From positions 1,302,001 through 1,366,000 of the forward strand of contig NZ_JACHWJ010000001.1 in assembly GCF_014191305.1 (NCBI RefSeq): a DNA stretch of 64,000 bases. The letters run 5' to 3'. How positions within the stretch are numbered: the stretch's first letter is position 1; every line of letters begins with the position of its first letter. The translations under genes and the position numbers were made by a program. The notes under the pieces are model-generated. The model was not told where the DNA came from. It was given only the letters and a program-made list of their open reading frames with translations, and did not search any database. Shown in pieces: positions 9,281 through 17,250 of the stretch. The DNA comes from Pseudoclavibacter helvolus (GTDB lineage: Bacteria; Actinomycetota; Actinomycetes; Actinomycetales; Microbacteriaceae).

Positions 9281-10474
9281 CTACTGCGAGCGGATACGCA
9301 GCCGGTAGCCGCGCTTCACGACCGTCTGCACGAGCGCCCGGTCGCCAAACGCCTCTCGCAGACGTGCGACCGCGACGTCTGCGGCGTGGTTCGTCGTTGG
9401 GTTGCCGGGGAGCCGCGCGAGCATCTGCTCCCGGCTCACGACACCTCCCGGGTTGCCGGCGAGTAGGCGCAGCACGCGGAGCGCTCCGGGCGAGAGCTCG
9501 ATGACGTCGTCGCCGATGACTGCGCAGCTCGAGCGGAGGAAGAGCCGTCCGGCTTCGGTCTCGATGCCCTCGGCCCCACGCTGCGCGTAGTGCTCGATGA
9601 GCTCCCGGATGAGCGCTCCGAGGCGCCCGCGCTTCGGCACAACCGGCTCGATCCCGACGGCTCGCAGCGGCGCGGCCGTGATGGGCCCGACGGCGACGGT
9701 CACGAGCGAGCCGTCTCGGCAGCGGGCCTTGAGTCGTTCGAGTGCGCCGGCGCCGGCGGACACGTCGTCCCCGGCTGGCTCCCCATCCGCCCCGCTCGAG
9801 AACGAGTCGAGCCACGCGGAGACGCCTGGCGCCGACGTGAACACGATGGCGTCGGCCTCGCCGTCCGCCGCCTTGATGGCCCAGCGGGCGAGCAGCGCGG
9901 GGTCGGCGGGAGGCCCCCACTTGTACACGATGAGGCTCTCGACGTCGGCCCCGGCCTCGGCGAACTGCTCGTCGAGGCCGTCGGCGCCGGAGCCGTGGTG
10001 CTGGAGCGCGATGCGCGCTCCTTCAACACCTTCCGCGAGGAGGAACTGTGCGAGTTCAGCCGAGGTCTCGGATTCGGCGACCCAATCGGCATTGAGGCCC
10101 GCTGCCTGGATCGCGCCGCGCGCCTTCGGGCCCCGTGCCACGATCCGGGCACGGGAGAGCACCGCGACGAGGTCTTCGGCCAGCCCGTGGGCATCCGCCG
10201 CGTCGATCCAGCCGCGGAAGCCCACGCCCGTGGTCGCGACGACGATGTCCGGCGGGTCGGCGATGACGCGCTTCGTCGCGTCGAGCAGGTCGGCGTCATC
10301 CTCCACCGCGGTCATGCTGAGGGACGGCGAGTGGCGGATGATCGCCCCGCGTCGCTCGAGCGCCGTCGCGAGCTCACCGGAGCGGCGGTCGCTCGTCACG
10401 ACGACGACAACGCCGGCCAGGTGCTGTTCCTGGGGTGCGCGGCCGCGCGCCCCGCTCGCTGGTGGGAGGCTCAT
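9281..10474 (-). CDS. Uroporphyrinogen-III synthase fused to an OmpR-type winged-helix DNA-binding domain
   Basis: The first 270 or so of 397 residues are a HemD-type domain, which cyclises hydroxymethylbilane to uroporphyrinogen III. Residues about 305-397 are a Trans_reg_C winged helix (region GGVVSREQML through KRGYRLRI) like that of OmpR-family regulators, but with no receiver domain. Such fusions are known in actinobacteria (for example Rv0260c near nirBD). The start is the ATG at 10474, overlapping the cysG stop by 4 bp. Whether the protein acts as enzyme, nitrate/nitrite regulator or both cannot be decided here. The HemD part is diverged, so enzyme activity is uncertain. Regulation of its own operon is a reasonable inference. 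Confidence 0.88.
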   Translation of the reverse strand: MSLPPASGARGRAPQEQHLAGVVVVVTSDRRSGELATALERRGAIIRHSPSLSMTAVEDDADLLDATKRVIADPPDIVVATTGVGFRGWIDAADAHGLAEDLVAVLSRARIVARGPKARGAIQAAGLNADWVAESETSAELAQFLLAEGVEGARIALQHHGSGADGLDEQFAEAGADVESLIVYKWGPPADPALLARWAIKAADGEADAIVFTSAPGVSAWLDSFSSGADGEPAGDDVSAGAGALERLKARCRDGSLVTVAVGPITAAPLRAVGIEPVVPKRGRLGALIRELIEHYAQRGAEGIETEAGRLFLRSSCAVIGDDVIELSPGALRVLRLLAGNPGGVVSREQMLARLPGNPTTNHAADVAVARLREAFGDRALVQTVVKRGYRLRIRSQ

Positions 10475-11706
10475 GCTGACAGTGCGTCCTGTTCTTGGAG
10501 CGAACGAGTGGCCTGCAGGAGCCCGAACTGGGCCACTTCGCCGATGACGATGATGGCCGGGTTGGCGACGCCGACGCTGCGCGCAGTGGCGTCGATCGTT
10601 CGGAGGCTCCCCCGCGTCACGCGCTGCCGAGGGGTGTGCCCATTCTCGATGATGGCGACGGGCATGTCGTCGCGCACTCCAGCATCCACGAGCTCCCCAC
10701 AGATGCGGCCGAGCGCGGAGACGCCCATGAGCACGATAAGTGTGCAGGTGTCGCCCTTGACGGATCGGAGGAGCTCGGCGCCGAGGCGCTGGTGGCCCGT
10801 GACGACCTGGAAGGAGTTCGCGACGCCGCGGTGCGTGACGGGAATGCCGGCGGCGGCCGGCACGGAGATCGCGCTGCTGATGCCTGGCACGACCTCCACG
10901 TCGATGCCAGCGTCGTTGCATGCGAGCACCTCCTCGCCGCCGCGGCCGTAGACAAACGGGTCGCCGCCTTTGAGCCGTACGACGACAAGCCCCTGCTTGG
11001 CCTTCTCTACGAGGATGCGGTTGATCTCCTCCTGCGGCACGGGGTGGTGCTTGGGCTGCTTGCCCACGTCGATGATCTCGACGTCGGCGGGCAGCTCGGC
11101 GAGCACCGAGCGCGGCCCGAGCCGGTCGGTCACGACAACGTCGGCTTCCGCGAGGGCTCGGCGGCCGCGGAGCGTCAGGAGGTCGGCGTCGCCCGGGCCA
11201 CCCCCGACGAGCACAACGCGGCCGGTGCCCGCACGGTGCCTGCGCAGGTCGATGTCGCCAGCCCGAAGGCCTTCGGCGAGCTGGTCGCAGATGAGGCGGC
11301 TGCGACGGGGGTCGGCGCCCTGCTTGGAGACGACGCCGATCTCGACGGCCCCTGCGTCAGAGGTGGCCGGCGTCTTGGCGCTGCCGGCGGATGCGTCGCT
11401 CGCGTTCACGCACCACACCCGTCGCTCGTTGGCCCACTCAGCGACGAGCAGGTCGGTCGCCCTATCGCCCGTTGCGGTGTGCACGAACCAGACTCCGTCC
11501 AAGTGATCGGCGCGCACGGGTTCCTGCAGCCAGGTGACGAACCCGTCGGCGACAAGGCCGCCGAGCGAGCCGCCGAGGTCCGGTGCGACGACGTTAACGG
11601 ATGCGCCGGCCGTGACGAACTTCTGGGCGCGCCTCGCGGAGACGGCTCCTGCCCCCACGATGAGCACATCGCGGCCGGTGAAGTCGAGCGCCATGAGCGT
11701 ACTCAT
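10471..11706 (-). CDS. cysG: Siroheme synthase: precorrin-2 dehydrogenase fused to uroporphyrinogen-III C-methyltransferase
   Basis: This 411-residue fusion makes precorrin-2 from uroporphyrinogen III by two SAM-dependent methylations and oxidises it to sirohydrochlorin. The N-terminal NAD-binding half has GAGAVSARRA near residues 18-27. The SUMT half starts about residue 163 with GGGPGDADLL at 168-177 and contains RLKGGDPFVYGRGGEE and the VPGISSAISVPA motif. Its N-terminal module is shorter than E. coli CysG, and a separate CbiX follows, so iron insertion is probably done by CbiX. It overlaps nirD upstream and hemD downstream by 4 bp each. Confidence 0.93.
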   Translation of the reverse strand: MSTLMALDFTGRDVLIVGAGAVSARRAQKFVTAGASVNVVAPDLGGSLGGLVADGFVTWLQEPVRADHLDGVWFVHTATGDRATDLLVAEWANERRVWCVNASDASAGSAKTPATSDAGAVEIGVVSKQGADPRRSRLICDQLAEGLRAGDIDLRRHRAGTGRVVLVGGGPGDADLLTLRGRRALAEADVVVTDRLGPRSVLAELPADVEIIDVGKQPKHHPVPQEEINRILVEKAKQGLVVVRLKGGDPFVYGRGGEEVLACNDAGIDVEVVPGISSAISVPAAAGIPVTHRGVANSFQVVTGHQRLGAELLRSVKGDTCTLIVLMGVSALGRICGELVDAGVRDDMPVAIIENGHTPRQRVTRGSLRTIDATARSVGVANPAIIVIGEVAQFGLLQATRSLQEQDALSA

Positions 11707-12122
11707 CTGGATTCCCCTCCCTCGACGCGAGGACCCATATCCACAAGCACTGTGCCGTCTTCAAGACGAACCTGGTAGGTGCTGAGGGTGCGCGCCTCCT
11801 TGCCGACGGTGTCGAGGCACTCGCCGCTCGCCAGGTCGAAGACCTGCTTGAACATGGGCGACGCGACGGTGACGCGGCCTCCTCGCGTTCCGACGAGGCC
11901 GCGGCTCATGACCTGCGAGCCCGAGTACGGGTCGGCTTGCTGCACGGCGAACACCTGGTCGTCACCGAGCCGGAAGAGGGCGATCTGGGTTCCGTCCAGG
12001 ATGGCGGCGACGCCGCGCTCGGGGTGCAGGGCGGCGAGGGCGCAGACGCCGACCCAGTGGTGAGCGCTTTCGTGGAACGGGTGGTCGATGGTGGCGTTTC
12101 GGGTGTCGAATGCGATGGTCAT
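11703..12122 (-). CDS. nirD: Nitrite reductase [NAD(P)H] small subunit
   Basis: NirD is the small, Rieske-fold partner of NirB in the cytosolic assimilatory nitrite reductase. The 139-residue product has the family length. Like other NirD proteins it lacks the Cys-His ligands of true Rieske proteins. The start at 12122 (MTIAFDTRNA) overlaps the nirB stop by 4 bp. The open frame continues upstream through nirB, but only as a shadow. Conserved features include the DDQVFAVQQADPYSG segment and the SPMFKQVFDLASGECLD region. Confidence 0.93.
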   Translation of the reverse strand: MTIAFDTRNATIDHPFHESAHHWVGVCALAALHPERGVAAILDGTQIALFRLGDDQVFAVQQADPYSGSQVMSRGLVGTRGGRVTVASPMFKQVFDLASGECLDTVGKEARTLSTYQVRLEDGTVLVDMGPRVEGGESR

Positions 12123-14764
12123 CGTCGGACCTCCAAGGTCGTTCCTGCGATCACGGTGCCTGCGCTGCGGTCTGCGTCGTTGGCCGGGCGGAGCTGGCCG
12201 CGTTCCGGCACGTAGCCGAGCGAGGGGTCTGGGGTGGTTGGGGCGTTGACGAAGGAGACGAAGCGCTGCATGACCTCCGGGTCGTTCAGCGCCTCCTGCC
12301 ACTCGTCCTTGTAGTTGTCGACGTGGTTCGCGACCATGGCGTCGAGGTCTGCCGCGATGCCGAGGCTGTCCTCGAGCACGACCGCCCTGAGCGTGTCGAT
12401 GCCACCCTCGAGGTCCTCGATCCAGCGAGCGGTGCGCTGCATCCGGTCGGCCGTGCGGATGTAGTAGCCGATGAAGCGATCGATGGCGGTGATGAGCTGC
12501 TCGTCGTTGAGGTCCTCGACGAGGAGCTCCGCGTGGCGGGGCGTGAAACCGCCGTTGCCGCCGACATACAGGTTCCACCCCTTCTCGGTGGCGATGACGC
12601 CGACGTCCTTGGCGCGCGCTTCCGCGCACTCGCGCGCGCATCCCGAGACCCCGAACTTGAGCTTGTGTGGCGAGCGGAGGCCGCGGAAGCGGAGCTCGAG
12701 GAAGATCGCCATGGCGACCGAGTCCTGCACGCCGTACCGGCACCAGGTGGAGCCGACGCACGACTTCACGTTGCGCAGCGCCTTGCCGTACGCCTGGCCC
12801 GACTCGAAGCCGGCGTCGATGAGCTTCTTCCAGATCTCCGGCAGCTGCTCGATGCGGGCGCCGAAGAGGTCGATGCGCTGGCCTCCCGTGATCTTCGTGT
12901 AGAGGCCGTACTCCTTCGCAACGGCGCCGATCGCGATGAGGCCGTCGGGGGTGACCTCGCCGCCCGGGATGCGCGGGACGACCGAGTAGGTGCCGTCCTT
13001 CTGCATGTTCGCCATGACATGGTCGTTCGTGTCCTGCAGGGCGGCCTGCTCGCCTTTGAGGATGTGCCCATTGCCGAGCGAGGCGAGAATCGAGGCGACA
13101 ACCGGACGGCAGATGTCGCAGCCGCGTCCGCCGTTGCCGTGCCGCTCGATGATGCCGGTGAAGGTGGTGAGGCCCGTGACGCGCACGGCGTCGAAGAGCC
13201 CGGCCCGGGAGAGCGCGAAGTGCTCGCAGAGCGCGTTGCTGACCTCGACGCCCGTCTTGGCGAGCTCGGCGGAGAAGATCTTCTTGACGAGCGGCACGCA
13301 CGAGCCGCAGGCGGTCCCCGCGTTGGTGCAGGCCTTGACCCCGGCGAGGTCGGTGCAGGCGTGGTCGGTGACCGCACCGCGCACCGCGCCCACGGAGACG
13401 TTGTTGCAGGAGCAGACCGTGGCGTCGTCAGGCAGGTCTCCACCGACCTCGGGCACGCCGTCCGCGGGCAGCAGGTAAGCGGCGGGGTCGGTGCCGAGCT
13501 CGCGACCGACCATGGGACGCAGCGAGGTGTAGACGGAGGCGTCGCCGACCAGCATGCCGCCGAGCAGCACCTTGCCGTCATCCGACATGACGAGCTTCTT
13601 GTAGACGCCGCCAACAGGGTCGGCGTAGGTGACCTCGAGCGCTCCGGGTGACTCGGCGAACGCATCACCGAAGCTCGCAACGTCGACGCCCGTGAGCTTG
13701 AGCTTCGTCGAGAGGTCGACACCGGGGAACGTCGCCTCTCCCCCGGTGAGCCGGTTCGCGACGACCTCGGCCATGGAGTAGCCGGGGGCCACGAGCCCGA
13801 AGCACTCGCCGTCGATCGAGGCAACCTCGCCGATCGCCGAGATGCCTGGGACAGATGCACGGCAGGCCTCGTCGACCTCGATGCCACCGCGAGCGCCGAG
13901 CGCGAGCCCCGCGCCGCGGGCGAGCTCGTCGCGAGGAGTGATGCCGACGGCGAAGACGACGAGGTCGGCGGGCTCCGGCTCACCGTTGGGGAACACGAGC
14001 CCGGCGGCGCGGCCGTCCGCGTCGAGCACGACGGCGCTTGCGCGGGACCCGGTGCGCACATCCACGCCGAGGTGCTCGATGAGGAGGCGGAGCGCTTCGC
14101 CGCCGCCGGCGTCGAGCTGGGCCGACATGAGGTGGCCAGACGACTGCACGACGGTGCACGTGGCTCCGAGGGCAACCATGGCGCCGGCGGCTTCGAGGCC
14201 GAGGAGCCCTCCGCCGACAACCGCGCCGCGGACGGTGCGGCCGAGCCGCTGTGACAACTCGGCAACCTCCGCTTTGAGCTGGACCACATCCTGGACCGTG
14301 CGGTAGACGTGCACGCCCGGCGCATCCACCCCGACGATGGGCGGCTTCGCGGCCGCAGACCCGGTCGCGACGACCAGCTCGTCGTAGTGCTCGGTCGCGC
14401 CGAGCGACGTGACGACGGTGCGGGTCTCCGGGTGGATGCTCGTGACCGTCTCGGAGGTGCGGAGCGTCACGTTGGGGTGCGACCACATGAGCGGCCTGCC
14501 CAGCTCCAGCGCGGCCGGGTCGACGCCGGAGAAGGTACTCGTGAGCTGCACCCGGTCGTAGGGACGCCACGGCTCGTCGCCGATGACGGTGATCGCCCAC
14601 ACCCCGTTGGAGTCCTGCGCTCGAAGCGACTCGATGAAGCGGTGCGCGACCATGCCCGCGCCGATCACCACGACGTGACGAGAGCGTGGTGCCGGGGGGA
14701 GCATGTCGTGAGCGTAGGTCGGGGATGTTTCGTCACCGTGCGGCATTTGTTTCGTGCTCATCAC
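12119..14764 (-). CDS. nirB: Nitrite reductase [NAD(P)H] large subunit
   Basis: NirB reduces nitrite to ammonium with six electrons from NAD(P)H through FAD, [Fe-S] and siroheme centres. The 881-residue protein has an N-terminal FAD/NAD domain with GAGMVAHRF near residue 35, a BFD-like [2Fe-2S] cluster region with CSCNN near 450 and CGSC near 487, and the siroheme/[4Fe-4S] ligands CGSTWC near 667 and SGCARECAEA near 710. All expected Cys are present. Several starts are possible (14764, 14761, 14746, 14704). The first is kept and the family core begins at about residue 29. It heads a nirB-nirD-cysG-hemD-cbiX unit with three 4-bp overlaps. Confidence 0.95.
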   Translation of the reverse strand: MMSTKQMPHGDETSPTYAHDMLPPAPRSRHVVVIGAGMVAHRFIESLRAQDSNGVWAITVIGDEPWRPYDRVQLTSTFSGVDPAALELGRPLMWSHPNVTLRTSETVTSIHPETRTVVTSLGATEHYDELVVATGSAAAKPPIVGVDAPGVHVYRTVQDVVQLKAEVAELSQRLGRTVRGAVVGGGLLGLEAAGAMVALGATCTVVQSSGHLMSAQLDAGGGEALRLLIEHLGVDVRTGSRASAVVLDADGRAAGLVFPNGEPEPADLVVFAVGITPRDELARGAGLALGARGGIEVDEACRASVPGISAIGEVASIDGECFGLVAPGYSMAEVVANRLTGGEATFPGVDLSTKLKLTGVDVASFGDAFAESPGALEVTYADPVGGVYKKLVMSDDGKVLLGGMLVGDASVYTSLRPMVGRELGTDPAAYLLPADGVPEVGGDLPDDATVCSCNNVSVGAVRGAVTDHACTDLAGVKACTNAGTACGSCVPLVKKIFSAELAKTGVEVSNALCEHFALSRAGLFDAVRVTGLTTFTGIIERHGNGGRGCDICRPVVASILASLGNGHILKGEQAALQDTNDHVMANMQKDGTYSVVPRIPGGEVTPDGLIAIGAVAKEYGLYTKITGGQRIDLFGARIEQLPEIWKKLIDAGFESGQAYGKALRNVKSCVGSTWCRYGVQDSVAMAIFLELRFRGLRSPHKLKFGVSGCARECAEARAKDVGVIATEKGWNLYVGGNGGFTPRHAELLVEDLNDEQLITAIDRFIGYYIRTADRMQRTARWIEDLEGGIDTLRAVVLEDSLGIAADLDAMVANHVDNYKDEWQEALNDPEVMQRFVSFVNAPTTPDPSLGYVPERGQLRPANDADRSAGTVIAGTTLEVRR

Positions 14765-14855
14765 AGCTCGTCTCGGTTGCTTCGAGTTGGTGTGCGCATG
14801 GTGGCTCCTCCGTGGATGAACGGCGACGGTCGGTCGCTGACATGCTCAGAGCGTA

Positions 14856-14892
14856 GAAACCGCATGTTTCGCGGGGTGCGTGCTCCTGTTTC
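14856..14892 (-). promoter_or_regulatory. Possible regulatory region of nirB with repeated GAAAC motifs
   Basis: About 90 bp upstream of nirB, the minus strand has GAAAC at 14892-14888 and at 14870-14866, and the second forms an inverted repeat with GTTTC (GAAAC-N5-GTTTC, 14856-14870). GAAAC half-sites resemble those described for the actinobacterial nitrogen regulator GlnR, which controls nirB in several species. The match is short, so this is a suggestion only. Confidence 0.3.
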
Positions 14893-14988
14893 CCCGAGGC
14901 AACTTCCTCGGCACGCCTTTCCGCGGAGGGTGTGAGAAGTGAGAAACCGGAAATCGCCGACCCTGTCGTTCGGGCCTGGCAGGTGCTC

Positions 14989-15755
14989 TCACCGAGCGTC
15001 GAAGCGGCGCCGGTAGCTCGATGGCGTGCTGCCGAAGGCGGCTGCGAAGTTCTGCCTGAAGGTGACCGGGCTGCCGAATCCGCAGGCATCGGCGATCTGG
15101 TCGATCGAGGCGTCGCTGCGCTCGAGCAGGCGTCGCGCCTCGTCGAGTCGGCGGGACCTCACCCAGGCGGCAGGCGTCGCCCCCGTGGTCTCGCGGAAGG
15201 CACGGACAAACGAGCGCTGGCTCATGTGAGCGGACTCCGCCAGCCGGGTGACGCTGAGGTCTTCGCCCAGGTGTTGGAGCACAAACGCTCACTCCGACGC
15301 GATCGCTCCCCCGGAGGATTCGAGAGCGACCGGCCGCTCGATGTACTGGGCCTGGCCGCCTTCGCGGTGCGGCGCGACGACCAAATGCCTGGCGACCTGG
15401 TTCGCGACCTCCGACCCGAGTCTGGTTCGCACGATATGGAGGCAGGCGTCGATCCCGGATGCAGTGCCCGCCGAGGTCAGGACGTCGCCGTGGTCGAGGT
15501 ACAGCGCGGCCGGCTGGACGTCGATGTCCGGGTGCCGCGCCGCGAGCTCCGCCGTGCTTGTCCAGTGAGTGACGGCGCTCCGCCCGGCGAGGAGCCCGAC
15601 GTCGGCAAGCGCGTTTGCGCCGAGGCACAGACCGACGATCGGTGTGCCGAGGGCGTGCCGTTTCCGGAGCATCCGTGTCAGCGCGGGGCCAGGTGGGACG
15701 CCGTCCTTGATCCAGGACGGCACGACGATGAGGTCGGCGTCGGCGGCGCTGCTGA
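14989..15755 (-). pseudogene. GlxA/FtrA-type AraC regulator, truncated and with an in-frame stop
   Basis: Intact relatives carry an N-terminal DJ-1/PfpI-like domain and a C-terminal AraC double helix-turn-helix. Here the DJ-1 part begins abruptly at ADADLIVVPSW near 15755, lacking roughly the first 70 residues. It continues through the VGLCLGANALADVGLL nucleophile-elbow region and ends at a TGA at 15289-15291. Two codons later the same frame continues with LQHLGEDLSVTRLAESAHMS and a complete AraC HTH to RRRFDAR (stop at 14989). So there is one in-frame nonsense codon plus a missing N-terminus. The break lies exactly against a DNA glycosylase fragment on the other strand. A GTG at 15282 could still yield a free HTH domain. 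Confidence 0.85.
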
Positions 15756-16138
15756 GCCTGGACCTGGACTTTCCGGGACGCAAGGCCGAGTACCTCAGCG
15801 CCGTCGCGTCGTCCGCACTCGACGGCGTGCTCTCTGGCGAGCGACTCCGCTCCCTGGATGCCGATGAGGCGCTCCGACAGGTGCGCGAGATCCTCGGGAT
15901 CGGCCCATTCGCCGCAGAACTGATCATCATCCGCGGAGCGAACTTCCCCGACGTACTCCCCCGGAACGAGCGCCGCCTTGAGGCGGAGATCGCCGAACAG
16001 TACGGGACCGACCGCACCATCGAGCAGATCACGCAGGCGTGGCATCCGTTCCGCGCCTGGGCCGGGGTGCACCTGCGCGCATCCCGAGAGGAGCGAACGC
16101 ACGAAATCGCGCGCGGCCGGGCACCCCGCCGCCCCTAG
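15755..16138 (+). pseudogene. HhH-GPD DNA-3-methyladenine glycosylase, C-terminal fragment
   Basis: From about 15757 the plus strand reads DLDFPGRKAEYLSAVASSAL, then LRQVREILGIGPFAAELIII, the helix-hairpin-helix and GPD region of AlkA-like glycosylases. It ends VHLRASREERTHEIARGRAP at 16138. Intact relatives are about 290 residues; only about 125 remain. The N-terminal part is replaced by antisense of the truncated regulator. Upstream in-frame ATGs exist but lie in foreign sequence. The fragment keeps the HhH motif and GIGPFAAE but probably not a stable fold. The junction looks like a deletion that removed a divergent promoter and both N-termini. Confidence 0.8.
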
Positions 16139-16146
16139 GACAGCGG

Positions 16147-17178
16147 CTACCTGGAGACCTGGCCGGTGCCATCCACCGCCAGCGGCTCGATCTTCGCGAG
16201 TTCCCCGAGTGTGAGCGCGGGTGCGTCCAGAGCTGCGACGTTCTGCTCGAGCTGCGCAACACTCGAGGCGCCGATAAGCGCGCTCGTGACTTGCGGATGA
16301 CGCAGCACCCAGCTCAGCGCCAGCTGCGCGAGCGTCTGGCCCCTCTCGGCCGCGATCTCAGTGAGCGCTCGAGCGCGCGCCAGGTACTCGTCGTCGATGC
16401 CTGACGCCGAGAGGAACTTCGACGTCGCTGCGCGAGAGGTCGCGGGCACCTCACCGTCGAGGTAGCGATCGGTGAGCAACCCCTGCGCCAGCGGCGAGAA
16501 GACGATCCCACCCGCGCCAACTTCATCGAGCACAGGCAGCAGTCCCTCCTCGATGTGTCGGTCGAACATCGAGTAGCGGGGCTGGTGAATCGTCAGAGGA
16601 ATGCCGTGCCCGGCCAGGATGCCCGCCGCCTCGCGCGTCTGCGCCGGGTTGTAGTTGGAGACACCCACATAAAGCGCCCTTCCCGAGGTCACGGCCGTTG
16701 CGAGCGCGCCCATCGTCTCCTCGAGCGGCGTCTCCGGGTCGAAGCGGTGCGAATAGAAGATGTCCACGTAGTCCAGCCCGAGCCGCGTGAGCGACTGGTC
16801 AAGCGAGGCGAGCACGCTCTTGCGCGACCCCCACTCCCCGTAGGGCCCGGGCCACATCGAATAGCCGGCCTTCGAGGACACGATGATCTCGTCTCGGTAG
16901 GCAGCAAGGTCCTCCGCAAGAATCTGGCCGAAATTCTCCTCGGCAGAGCCGGGAGGCGGGCCGTAGTTGTTCGCAAGGTCGAAGTGGGTGATGCCCAGGT
17001 CGAAGGCCCGGCGGATAATCGCGCGTTGCATCTCGAGAGACCGCTCGCGCCCGAAGTTGTGCCACAACCCAAGCGAGAGCTCTGGCAGCTTGAGGCCACT
17101 CGTCCCTGATTTGGCGTAGCGCATCCGCTTGTATCGATCGGGGGCGGCCCCGTACACATCGCGAGCTTCTGCAGTCAT
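16147..17178 (-). CDS. Aldo/keto reductase, L-glyceraldehyde 3-phosphate reductase (YghZ/Gpr) type
   Basis: An NADPH-dependent carbonyl reductase of the (beta/alpha)8 fold. The family member YghZ reduces L-glyceraldehyde 3-phosphate and methylglyoxal. The 343-residue product has the catalytic tetrad Asp67, Tyr72 (DLANNYGPP), Lys103 (VSSKAGYSMWPGP) and His144 (FYSHRFDP). It also has the YghZ-typical opening RMRYAKSGTSGLKLP and SLGLWHNFG. The ATG at 17178 (MTAEARDVYG) is preferred to one 24 bp upstream because it matches relatives. It is divergent from the beta-galactosidase across a 72-bp spacer and convergent with the glycosylase fragment. The natural substrate is unknown. Confidence 0.92.
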   Translation of the reverse strand: MTAEARDVYGAAPDRYKRMRYAKSGTSGLKLPELSLGLWHNFGRERSLEMQRAIIRRAFDLGITHFDLANNYGPPPGSAEENFGQILAEDLAAYRDEIIVSSKAGYSMWPGPYGEWGSRKSVLASLDQSLTRLGLDYVDIFYSHRFDPETPLEETMGALATAVTSGRALYVGVSNYNPAQTREAAGILAGHGIPLTIHQPRYSMFDRHIEEGLLPVLDEVGAGGIVFSPLAQGLLTDRYLDGEVPATSRAATSKFLSASGIDDEYLARARALTEIAAERGQTLAQLALSWVLRHPQVTSALIGASSVAQLEQNVAALDAPALTLGELAKIEPLAVDGTGQVSR

Positions 17179-17226
17179 GCACCGATTCAGCCACTTTCGC
17201 ATTCGTAAGTCAATGGCGCAAGGAAT

Positions 17227-17240
17227 TTACGATGACGTAA
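17227..17240. promoter_or_regulatory. Inverted repeat TTACG-N4-CGTAA between the reductase and beta-galactosidase genes
   Basis: A perfect 5-bp inverted repeat lies 11 bp before the beta-galactosidase GTG, in the 72-bp divergent promoter region. A further CGTAAG is at about 17205. It could be an operator for both genes. No regulator gene adjoins. Confidence 0.35.
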
Positions 17241-17250
17241 GCTTGTCCGG

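Noticed and set aside
14765-14988. Cobalamin or other riboswitch ahead of the nir/siroheme genes
   Set aside because: No cobalamin-box or other recognisable riboswitch core was found in the leader.
15289-15291. Selenocysteine recoding of in-frame TGA (also at 62586)
   Set aside because: Neither family has a selenocysteine at that place and no SECIS-like structure or selenium genes are seen. Nonsense mutation or sequence error is simpler.
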